NCBI RefSeq assembly: GCF_004768545.1
Contig: NZ_CP038636.1
Location: 310,001 to 374,000, forward strand
Length of the DNA stretch: 64,000 nt
Direction: 5' to 3'
From: Cupriavidus oxalaticus
GTDB lineage: Bacteria; Pseudomonadota; Gammaproteobacteria; Burkholderiales; Burkholderiaceae
A program made the translations under genes and the position numbers. The notes below the pieces were generated by a model that saw only the letters and a program-made list of their open reading frames with translations, had not been told where the DNA came from and did no database searches. This document shows, piece by piece, positions 56,964 to 64,000 of this stretch (its first letter is position 1; each line of letters starts with the position of its first letter).

Positions 56964-58933
56964 CAGCGAATGCGCAGCGTCCTGGCGATGCTCGGCACTC
57001 CATTCGCATTCAAGGCAAAAAGCATGTAATAGCCGGGGAGGGCGATGCCGGGATCGGACGGGACATTGATCAGGTATTCGCCCGCCGTACCGACGGTGAA
57101 GCTCACCGGGACCCGGCGCTGCTCGTTGTTCACCGAGTGCGTTGCCGATGCCAGGCGAACCAGCGAGAACTTGCTCACGGCGCTACTGGTGGTGACAGCG
57201 ATAGAAGTACCGAGGCTGGCCTCCGACGGTGCCGAGACAATGGCGGGCCGCGATGCTTCCGAGCCGTCCGCATTCAGCAGGTAGGGCGGCGTCAGGATCT
57301 CGACGTTGGGATGGTTGGTCGAGCAGCCGCCGCAGAGGCCGCCGCCGCCGCTCAATACCCGCCCGTCGGGCAACAGCAGGGCCACGCTGTGGTAAGTGCG
57401 CGGCGTGGCCATCGGCGCCAGCGGCCGGAACTTCTCGGTGGCGGGATCCCAAAGCTCAGGGGTGAGCACGGCACGGTCATCGGAGAACGGCATCGGGTAG
57501 GTCTGGCCGCCGAGCACGACAACCTGGCCGTTTGGAAGTACCACGCTGTTATGGAAAGCCCGTGCATACGCCATTGAGGCGATCTGGCGCACCGTGGCGA
57601 TGCCACCGTTGATATCGATGAGATTGGCGTTCGCGCTTGCCCAAACATAATCGTAATTCGGCGCGCCTCCTATGGTGAGGATCTTGCCGATGTCGTACAT
57701 GACTGCGTTGCCGTTCATGGCATCGGCGTCCCCGCCGCGCTCGCCGGCCCAGGTAACACTGCCGTTGCCGGCAGTCTCGACCCAGTTCATGCGCCGGCTC
57801 GGGCCTGCGTGAAATACACGGCCATTGGACACGGCGAACAGCCAGGCATGGTTATCCGCACGATAAGGGCCGGCAATATCACCGGTGAGGAAGTAGTCGT
57901 CCAACACTGCAGCGTTGAACTGCCAGCCAGCACCCGGGAGCCAGGTTTCGGCATCCTTGTTACCCGTGGTGGTACTCCACGACCCACCCAGGGTAAATAC
58001 GCCGCCATTGGTTAGCGTGACGCTGCTGTTGTATCCGCGGCCACGTGTCATCAGCGGGCCCGCGGACCACGAGGACGTGGCGGGGTCGAAGATGCTAGTC
58101 TTTGTTTCGCTGGAACCGCCATTGACCAAGATCCGCCCATCGGGAAGATTCGCAATGCCCGGACAGAACATGTCGTGGCCAGTGTTGCTGACAAGCGTTT
58201 CGGTGGAACTTCCGGTGGCAGGGTCAAAAATGGCGGTATAGGTCTGGCCACCGTCGCCGCCGAAATTGAAGCGGTCATAGGAGGACCACACGAGTACCTT
58301 GCCGCTGGGAAGGTTGGCCGCCGCGACCGGTACCATCGGAAGCGTCTGTGGCGCTGTCCACTTTGACGGCAGGGTGTTGGCCTGCGGGGGCTGGCTGCCC
58401 AGGCCATCGATTGTCCAGGCTTGGCTGGTGGTGCCGTCGCACGGCATCTGCACGACTGCCTGGCCTGCCTGCGGATTCCCGCCCCCCTCTGCGACGAGAC
58501 ATTTGCCGCTATGCGCGGCTACGATCGCGTAGCCCGTGCTCTGCTCACGCAGCGTGAAGCGCTGGTTCGCGCCCGAGTGGCAGGCCCATTGAATCGCCGG
58601 AGCGCCCGGGGCAGTGCTGATGCCGAAGATGTCCAGGCATTTTCCGCTGTGCTGGGCGATGGACTCATACTGGGTGCCGTCCAGCCTGAGCGCCCAAATC
58701 TGGTTTGCCTGGCCATTGCACGCCCAGACAATCACTGCCGCTGCGTCTTCCTGCGAAATTCCTGTGACATCGGCACACAAGGTGGTTCCACTGAGGCGCA
58801 GCGAGCTGAGCGCGGCACCGGGCGATTGCGCCACCGCTGGCCCGGACAGCGCCAAGACCATGCAAACGGGGCCGATGCAGCCAGGCAGCCATGCCGTCTT
58901 GAATCCGGCAAATCGTCGGGGAGAGGGGTTCAT
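56963..58933 (-). CDS. Galactose-oxidase-like copper radical oxidase with ricin-B lectin domain
   Basis: A 656-residue secreted protein. Signal peptide to ~36; ricin-type beta-trefoil lectin ~40-185 (Q-x-W repeats QIWALRLDG, NQRFTL, SQAWTIDG); kelch beta-propeller ~190-530; C-terminal DUF1929-type domain to the end. Residues equivalent to the fungal enzyme's active site are present: Cys in HDMFCPG (~256), Tyr in RGYNS (~301), Trp in GGSWS (~318), Tyr-His in RTYHSV (~514) and His in ATHSVNNEQR (~601). It should therefore form the Tyr-Cys cofactor and oxidise sugars or aldehydes to give H2O2. The lectin domain would target polysaccharide. Confidence 0.9.
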   Translation of the reverse strand: MNPSPRRFAGFKTAWLPGCIGPVCMVLALSGPAVAQSPGAALSSLRLSGTTLCADVTGISQEDAAAVIVWACNGQANQIWALRLDGTQYESIAQHSGKCLDIFGISTAPGAPAIQWACHSGANQRFTLREQSTGYAIVAAHSGKCLVAEGGGNPQAGQAVVQMPCDGTTSQAWTIDGLGSQPPQANTLPSKWTAPQTLPMVPVAAANLPSGKVLVWSSYDRFNFGGDGGQTYTAIFDPATGSSTETLVSNTGHDMFCPGIANLPDGRILVNGGSSETKTSIFDPATSSWSAGPLMTRGRGYNSSVTLTNGGVFTLGGSWSTTTGNKDAETWLPGAGWQFNAAVLDDYFLTGDIAGPYRADNHAWLFAVSNGRVFHAGPSRRMNWVETAGNGSVTWAGERGGDADAMNGNAVMYDIGKILTIGGAPNYDYVWASANANLIDINGGIATVRQIASMAYARAFHNSVVLPNGQVVVLGGQTYPMPFSDDRAVLTPELWDPATEKFRPLAPMATPRTYHSVALLLPDGRVLSGGGGLCGGCSTNHPNVEILTPPYLLNADGSEASRPAIVSAPSEASLGTSIAVTTSSAVSKFSLVRLASATHSVNNEQRRVPVSFTVGTAGEYLINVPSDPGIALPGYYMLFALNANGVPSIARTLRIR

Positions 58934-58981
58934 GGCAATGAGTGATGGTGGTTCCTTGCCAGGGCGGCGGCACGGGCCTGG

Positions 58982-59161
58982 TCAAGCCCGGCCCAGGGCT
59001 CTACCGTCGGTGGCCACCAGGCAGCGCCGGCCGGCTTCGGTAAACGCCTGCACCGCCCACTCGACATAGCGCTGGCGGTGGCCGGTGAAGTCAGGCTCGA
59101 CAATAAGTACGGTTGGCTCAGACGTGGCGCTTCCCGGGGTCTGCAAGACTGCTGGATGCAT
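58982..59161 (-). pseudogene. Glycosyltransferase N-terminal fragment
   Basis: PTVLIVEPDFTGHRQRYVEW then AVQAFTEAGRRCLVATDG is the opening of a GT4-type glycosyltransferase (first beta-strand and G-H-R-x-x-Y loop). The frame ends at TGA after 59 codons, where the oxidase promoter region begins. It is probably the end of an exopolysaccharide gene cut by the rearrangement that brought in the oxidase. Confidence 0.55.
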
Positions 59162-59363
59162 AAACACTAGCATTGTCCGTTGCGCGCCAAACGCCAATCT
59201 GCGTGCCGGCCATGGCGGATATGAACGGATCGTGTGCGCTGCCGCACGATGCCTCGAGCCACCGGCCGGCGGCTGGCCGAAAGCAGCTAGGCGATGGCGA
59301 TTGCCGGCGATGCGCGTACGGTAAGTTGTGGCTCACGACGAACCACCATGCGGGGTTCCTGAG

Positions 59364-59801
59364 ATGATTCGCTCGGTATTGGTCGTCTGCAACGGCAATA
59401 TCTGCCGCAGTCCCATGGCAGAAGGGCTGCTGCGCGAGGCCTTGCCCGGGTTGTCCGCGCAGTCGGCTGGTCTCGGCGCCTTGGTTGGCGAGCCGCCGGA
59501 CCCCATTGCCGTGGGCCTGCTCGCGGAACGAGGTGTCAATATCTCCACGCATCGAGCCCAGCAACTCACCCGTTTCCTCGCGGTTCAGGCTGATCTCATC
59601 CTGGTAATGAACAACGACCAGAAGGGCGATGTCCAGTGCCTCTATCCGCAAATATCTGGCAAGGTCTTCCGCCTGGGCGAGGAAAGCAACGTGGATATTC
59701 CAGACCCCTATCGCGAACCGCGCCAGGTATTTGAGCAGGCGTTCCAGCTGATCCAGCAGGGCATTGGCGCCTGGGTGCGTCGCATCCAGGCGCTCGGCTA
59801 A
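59364..59801 (+). CDS. wzb: Low-molecular-weight protein-tyrosine phosphatase (Wzb type)
   Basis: A 145-residue phosphatase from ATG 59364. The P-loop VVCNGNICRSPMAEG (C-x5-R-S) and the general-acid loop DIPDPYREP are complete. It would dephosphorylate the BY-kinase encoded next. The upstream in-frame start at 59328 is not preferred, because family members begin 5-8 residues before the P-loop. Confidence 0.93.
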   Translation: MIRSVLVVCNGNICRSPMAEGLLREALPGLSAQSAGLGALVGEPPDPIAVGLLAERGVNISTHRAQQLTRFLAVQADLILVMNNDQKGDVQCLYPQISGKVFRLGEESNVDIPDPYREPRQVFEQAFQLIQQGIGAWVRRIQALG

Positions 59802-59829
59802 ACCGTGTTGCTTGCATCAAGGTATCGCA

Positions 59830-62070
59830 ATGACCCAACGCCCTCCTTATTTCTCCGTAGCGGCGCCGCAGGACGACGAAATCAATCTCGTCCGATACCT
59901 GGACGTCCTGACCGCAAACCGCTGGTTGATCCTCGCGATCGCTGCCATGGTGCTTGCGCTCGGTGCCGCCTATGCCTTTTTGGCTCGCCCAGTCTATCAA
60001 GCCGACATCCTGATACAAGTCGAAGACAGTCCCAACAATGCGAAGAGCTTGCTGGGCGATGTCTCAAACCTGTTCGATGTGAAGGCTGAGGCTGCTGCCG
60101 AGATTGAAATCCTGCACTCGCGCATGGTGGTGGAAAAGGCGGTCGAAAGCTTGCACCTCTATATCGAGGCGCATCCAAAATACTTCCCCCTGATCGGAAA
60201 CTGGCTGGCAAGCAGGAATAAACGTCTTTCCGTGCCCGGTCTGCGAGGGTTCGGTGGATACGTGTGGGGTAGTGAGGCGATCCAGGTAGCCATTTTCGAC
60301 GTACCTGCCGAACTGGAAGGAAAGGCCTTCACCCTGCTGGCGCTTGGCAATGAAAGCTTCCGCATCGAGCAGGGTGATCTCGACAAGCCGATCGAAGGCC
60401 GCGTTGGCGAAGCGTTGAAGGTGGAACAATCGGCCGGTGTCATCGAGTTGGAGGTAACGGAGCTTAAAGCCAACCCCGGCGCTGAATTCATTCTCGTGCG
60501 CAAGTCCAGACTCAAGACGCTGCAGGAGTTGCAGCGCCATCTCGTTATCGCGGAGCGTGGCAAGCAAAGTGGCGTCATCGGCGCATCGCTGGAGGGCTCC
60601 GATCCCAAGCTGACTGCCCGCATCCTTAACGAGATCGGTGAAGAATACGTAGCGCAGAACGTCAAGCGCAAGGCCGCCGAGGCAGAGAAATCGCTCGTGT
60701 TCCTGAGCGACTTGCTCCCGCAACTCAAGAGTGAGCTGGAACGCACCGAAGCAAGCTACAACGCCATGCGCAACAAGCGGGGCACTTTCGACCTGAGCGA
60801 AGAAGGCAAGGCCTATCTGCAGGAGAGTGCGGCCGTCGAAGCGCGGTTGCAGGAGCTCAAGCAAAAGCGAACCGAACTGGTGAACCGCTTCACGCCGAGC
60901 CACCCGGCGATAGTCGTCATCGACCAGCAGATTGCTTCGCTCAGCGCCAAGGTTGGCAGCGTGACCAACCGTATTAAAGCCCTGCCTAACATGGAGCAGG
61001 ACACTCTGCGCCTGATGCGTGATGTGAAAGTCAACAACGAGTTGTATGTGGGGTTGCTCAATAGTATGCAGCAACTTAGATTGGTGAAGGCTGGCAAAGT
61101 GGGCAATGTGCGCCTTGTCGATACAGCGCGCGTGCCGGAAGAATCCGTCAAGCCGAGAAGGGTGATAGTTCTCGCACTGGCTGCAGTACTCGGCGTGACC
61201 TTAGGCGTGGTGGCGGCCTTCGTCCGCAATGCACTTCATGGTGGCATCAAGGATCCAAAGGACATCGAGCGGCATACGGGGCTGAATGTTTACGCCACCG
61301 TGGTGCTATCGCAAGCGCAGAAGGCAATTGCCGAAGAGTTCCATTCCAGCAAGCGCGGCAACCGTCTCTTGGCCAGTCGCTGCCCCAACGATCCCGCTAT
61401 CGAAAGCTTGCGCAGCCTGCGTACCGCTCTGCAGTTTGCCATGCTCGATGCTGGCAACAACCGCGTTCTTGTTGGCGGCCCGACCCCGGGTGTGGGAAAG
61501 TCGTTTGTGTCTGCCAATCTGGCGGCGGTCATCGCGGGAGGCGGCAAACGCGTACTGTTGATGGACGCAGATATGCGCAAGGGCTGCCTGAACCGGCATT
61601 TCGGCAAGGCTCGGGAGCCTGGCCTATCAGATGTGCTGGCCGGTTCTGCAGGGATAGAACAAGTCATCCATCGGGAGGTGGTGGAAGGGGTAGATCTGAT
61701 TTCCGCCGGAACCGTCCCGCCAAATCCTGCCGACCTCTTGTTGAGCGAGCGCATCCTGCAGCTGCTGGATGCGGTCAGCGGTCGCTATGACCTTGTGCTG
61801 GTCGATACGCCGCCGGTGCTGGCGGTGACAGATGCGGTCATCCTCGCTGCGCAATGCGGCACTGTGTTCCTGGTTTCCCGGTTCGGGAAAACAACAATAG
61901 AGGACATAGCCGAATCCGGGAATCATTTTCGGCATGCGAATGCAGAGGTGAAAGGCGTGATATTTAACGCACTGGATCCGATGGCGTTCCGATATGGCTA
62001 TGGCAATAAATATGAGCGCTATCGACATGCATACTTCGGCGATGGGGCAATTGACGGAAGGTCGAGATAG
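59830..62070 (+). CDS. wzc: Exopolysaccharide co-polymerase / BY-tyrosine kinase (Wzc type)
   Basis: A 746-residue Wzc-like protein from ATG 59830 with AAGG upstream. N-terminal Wzz domain with TM1 (WLILAIAAMVLALGAAYAFL), a periplasmic coiled-coil region and TM2 (VIVLALAAVLGVTLGVVAAF). The cytoplasmic BY-kinase has Walker A GPTPGVGKSFVSANLA (~550), Walker A' LLMDADMRK (~577) and a C-terminal Tyr cluster (RYGYGNKYERYRHAYFGDG). It controls chain length and export of the polysaccharide. Confidence 0.95.
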   Translation: MTQRPPYFSVAAPQDDEINLVRYLDVLTANRWLILAIAAMVLALGAAYAFLARPVYQADILIQVEDSPNNAKSLLGDVSNLFDVKAEAAAEIEILHSRMVVEKAVESLHLYIEAHPKYFPLIGNWLASRNKRLSVPGLRGFGGYVWGSEAIQVAIFDVPAELEGKAFTLLALGNESFRIEQGDLDKPIEGRVGEALKVEQSAGVIELEVTELKANPGAEFILVRKSRLKTLQELQRHLVIAERGKQSGVIGASLEGSDPKLTARILNEIGEEYVAQNVKRKAAEAEKSLVFLSDLLPQLKSELERTEASYNAMRNKRGTFDLSEEGKAYLQESAAVEARLQELKQKRTELVNRFTPSHPAIVVIDQQIASLSAKVGSVTNRIKALPNMEQDTLRLMRDVKVNNELYVGLLNSMQQLRLVKAGKVGNVRLVDTARVPEESVKPRRVIVLALAAVLGVTLGVVAAFVRNALHGGIKDPKDIERHTGLNVYATVVLSQAQKAIAEEFHSSKRGNRLLASRCPNDPAIESLRSLRTALQFAMLDAGNNRVLVGGPTPGVGKSFVSANLAAVIAGGGKRVLLMDADMRKGCLNRHFGKAREPGLSDVLAGSAGIEQVIHREVVEGVDLISAGTVPPNPADLLLSERILQLLDAVSGRYDLVLVDTPPVLAVTDAVILAAQCGTVFLVSRFGKTTIEDIAESGNHFRHANAEVKGVIFNALDPMAFRYGYGNKYERYRHAYFGDGAIDGRSR

Positions 62071-62071
62071 C

Positions 62072-63334
62072 ATGACCACGGCAGAACTTCAAACGGGTAC
62101 AGCCACGGCAATGGAACCCGAAAAGAAAAGCCCGAGAATCCGTAATTCTCTGATCGCCATGGCGGGCGTGATTGGCGGTCAGCTCGCAAATTTCGGGGTG
62201 ATGTTCTTGATTGGCAAGAATTTTGGCCCCGCTAATCTGGGGCGATACAGTTTTCTGGTGGCGATAGCACTGTTTATCGGTTCCGGCATTGGCCTCCGTT
62301 ATGAGCTGGCCTGCGTCTCGCGCCAGTCGGAATCTGCCATGAGCGCATTCATTCATGCCTGCGCATTGGCGGCTTTGCTATCGGTTCTGTTAATTTTCAT
62401 TGCCGCCCCCATCTATGGCGGGGTCGCGCTTGCAGTGATTGCAATGGCGTTTTCCGTATTCTTGCAAAACGCGCTGGGTTTTGTACTCAACACCGGTGAG
62501 AGATACCTTGGCATGGCTCTCGTACGATTGATGCCAAATCTTGTATTTTTGGTATTCTTGATTATTTCCTGCGGTATTGGTTTTAATGAAATAATCGAGC
62601 CGCATGTTTTTGAATTACACGCGCTGATGGCTGCATTGATTACGTTTACATCGATTCCCTGGTTTGTGGCGTTTAAGAATATCCCCCGTGCCGGCATCGG
62701 GATCAGATTTTTCAGGGAAAATTATGGGTTCGCGAAGTACGGATTTCCGGCAATTTTGTTGAACTCATGCATCATCTATGCGATGCCGATTTGTATTCCC
62801 GTGATCTATGGCAAGGAGATTGCTGGAATATTCGCATTGGGGTATCGGGTCGGGATGTTCCCGGTAGCACTCTTCACGCAAAGTATAGGGGCAGTCTTGC
62901 GTCGGGATCTGCTTGACAACAACTACTCGAAGCCGGCGTTCAAGAAGGTAAGCGAGTACCTGGGGATAATGAGCTTGGTTGCGTTGCTTTCCGTCGGGGC
63001 AATCTATATAGGCATCGATATGCTGGTGAGACAAGCGTTGGGAGGAAAATGGAACGAAGTAATTCAATTTTTTACGATACTCGCTCCATCCTTCGTCGCC
63101 GCCGCTGTCTTTGGGCCGATCTCACAGGTATTTATCGTATTCCGGAATCAACGCCATGAATTTCTGTTGCAGCTTGCATCTGCGGTGGCAGTACTGCTTA
63201 TATTCGCCAGCGCGTGGCAAGGAAATTTTCAACCAAAGATGACCGCATCCCTATTGAGTTTGTCAACTACGGTGTTTGCTGTTCTGGGCGTGCTGGCTGC
63301 GCTCCGGCTGGCGAGGAGCGGGATCGCAAGCTGA
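62072..63334 (+). CDS. Polysaccharide flippase (Wzx/MATE-like)
   Basis: A 420-residue integral membrane protein with about 12 helices, starting at ATG 62072, just after the kinase stop. AMAGVIGGQLANFGVMFLIG and FGPANLGRYSFLVAIALF give the typical Wzx start (a PxxLGxYSF-like pattern). It would flip the lipid-linked repeat unit. Base composition falls towards AT from here to the window end, as is common for O-unit-processing genes. Confidence 0.85.
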   Translation: MTTAELQTGTATAMEPEKKSPRIRNSLIAMAGVIGGQLANFGVMFLIGKNFGPANLGRYSFLVAIALFIGSGIGLRYELACVSRQSESAMSAFIHACALAALLSVLLIFIAAPIYGGVALAVIAMAFSVFLQNALGFVLNTGERYLGMALVRLMPNLVFLVFLIISCGIGFNEIIEPHVFELHALMAALITFTSIPWFVAFKNIPRAGIGIRFFRENYGFAKYGFPAILLNSCIIYAMPICIPVIYGKEIAGIFALGYRVGMFPVALFTQSIGAVLRRDLLDNNYSKPAFKKVSEYLGIMSLVALLSVGAIYIGIDMLVRQALGGKWNEVIQFFTILAPSFVAAAVFGPISQVFIVFRNQRHEFLLQLASAVAVLLIFASAWQGNFQPKMTASLLSLSTTVFAVLGVLAALRLARSGIAS

Positions 63335-63421
63335 TGGCGATGTGCCTTCTGAGCTCCTGGCGAGTGGATCCGGGGAAAGCCCGTTCGTACGGTCGATGGC
63401 GTTGCCTATGGTGAACATTCG

Positions 63422-64000
63422 ATGCGAGTAGCGAAATTTAAAATTGGCAGTCGCAGAAGATTAAGTGCGGGCATGTCCCTGAGTCTGTGGCTTCTGATTT
63501 CCGGATTGCTTCTCGGTGCCGCGATCTGGCATGAATCACTATTGCCTGCGCGCTTCATGCTTGATAAGGATGTGCTGCTTGAACGCATGGCGCAACACCA
63601 GTCGCCAGTCGTGTTTGGTGATTCCTTTGATAATTTTGCCTGGCTCTACAGAACGGCTGGCTTGGATACCTTTTCGCTCTCTGTTTTGGGCTGTTTGGTC
63701 TCATTAACTGCTTTCATTCTTTCCATTCGAGCAGCTGGGGTTCGCGAACTGAAGGTTGTGGAGTGGCTGGTGCTGGTGTTCTGGATGGTTACTGCGGTCG
63801 TGTATGCGGGGTTGCCATCCAAAGAAATTGTAGTGCTGGCTATTGTTGGAATTGCGCTGTGCTGCAAGGGTAAGATGGCGCGCGTTCTGATGTTTTTGGT
63901 GTTGGCCGTTTCCTTTTCGCTTTATTTTAGGGGGTATTGGGCAATTATTATTGCTGGGTGGTTGTCACTGTACGTGCTGGGGGTGAAAGCGTTGCGACCG
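63422..64000 (+). CDS. Wzy-type polysaccharide polymerase, partial at window end
   Basis: An open frame of 193 codons from ATG 63422 to the last base without a stop, so the gene continues past the window. Successive hydrophobic helices (LWLLISGLLLGAAIWHESLL, VLGCLVSLTAFILSI, WLVLVFWMVTAVVYAG, IVVLAIVGIALCC, VLMFLVLAVSFSLYF) and the short soluble GLPSKEIVV loop, resembling a motif I associate with O-unit polymerases, point to a Wzy-like polymerase. It follows wzx by 87 bp. Assignment is by hydropathy and context. Confidence 0.6.
   Translation, partial: MRVAKFKIGSRRRLSAGMSLSLWLLISGLLLGAAIWHESLLPARFMLDKDVLLERMAQHQSPVVFGDSFDNFAWLYRTAGLDTFSLSVLGCLVSLTAFILSIRAAGVRELKVVEWLVLVFWMVTAVVYAGLPSKEIVVLAIVGIALCCKGKMARVLMFLVLAVSFSLYFRGYWAIIIAGWLSLYVLGVKALRP

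Noticed and set aside
1..64000. CRISPR arrays, tRNA or rRNA genes
   Set aside because: No regularly spaced direct repeats and no cloverleaf-like or rRNA-like sequence were found by reading; GGTTCGAA-like strings at 18310 and 25735 lie inside coding genes.

Overview
The window reads as a GC-rich chromid, megaplasmid or genomic-island segment of a beta-proteobacterium, most like Cupriavidus/Ralstonia (Burkholderiaceae). This rests on Bug-type (TctC) solute receptors without their membrane subunits, a glgA-glgP pair, 3-hydroxybutyrate dehydrogenase, DUF2282/BufA1-type Cys peptides with DoxX, a DUF4148 protein and many IS scars. The assignment is inference from gene content.

Layout. 1-536: 3' end of an ISKra4-like transposase with its terminal repeat. 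0.77-6.4 kb: an IclR regulator divergent from a catabolic operon (TctC, RraA-like aldolase, 2-hydroxyacid dehydrogenase, metal-dependent cyclase, second TctC). 6.8-11 kb: a scrapyard of fused or broken genes (MFS-integrase fusion, decayed MBL hydrolase, IS left end with passenger gene, transposase-TauD fusion). 11.3-15.5 kb: glycogen synthase and alpha-glucan phosphorylase. 16.8-22.1 kb: two large minus-strand proteins, one with a pre-toxin-like hydrophobic module and a candidate C-terminal nuclease.

22.3-34.5 kb is the most unusual part: an apparent hybrid RiPP (lanthipeptide-like) cluster. It has a full-length LanB dehydratase, a separate kinase-LanC cyclase protein, a HopA1-like protein, two different Fe(II)/2OG-type oxygenases, two precursor-like peptides and a divergent set of four unrecognised small genes. 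The oxygenase and the kinase-cyclase begin with the same ~106-residue domain (about two-thirds identical by eye), which looks like a PqqD-type peptide-recognition element. I read this as a modular leader-binding domain shared by two tailoring enzymes.

35-37 kb holds small unknown genes and an AraC-type regulator with a perfect 20-bp palindrome at its start. 37.9-45.9 kb is a ten-gene, same-strand array (BufA1, DoxX, NDH-2-like, hbdH, patatin, cupin, YeeE, BufA1, class III cyclase, LuxR DNA-binding domain). Its two BufA1 peptides have no MNIO (DUF692) partner in the window. 46-52 kb is again rearranged: a response-regulator/histidine-kinase fusion without its phospho-His, an intact IS3 element, an LRAT-like protein that seems to have borrowed a BufA1 promoter and leader, a truncated XRE/nucleotidyltransferase pair, and Mrr and IS110 stubs. 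52-55 kb: galE, VanZ-like and Crp/Fnr genes. 55-59 kb: SCO1-like protein and an inverted duplication of a galactose-oxidase/cytochrome pair. 59-64 kb: start of an exopolysaccharide locus (Wzb-, Wzc-, Wzx- and Wzy-like), running off the window.

Family names come from motif recognition alone; no search was run.
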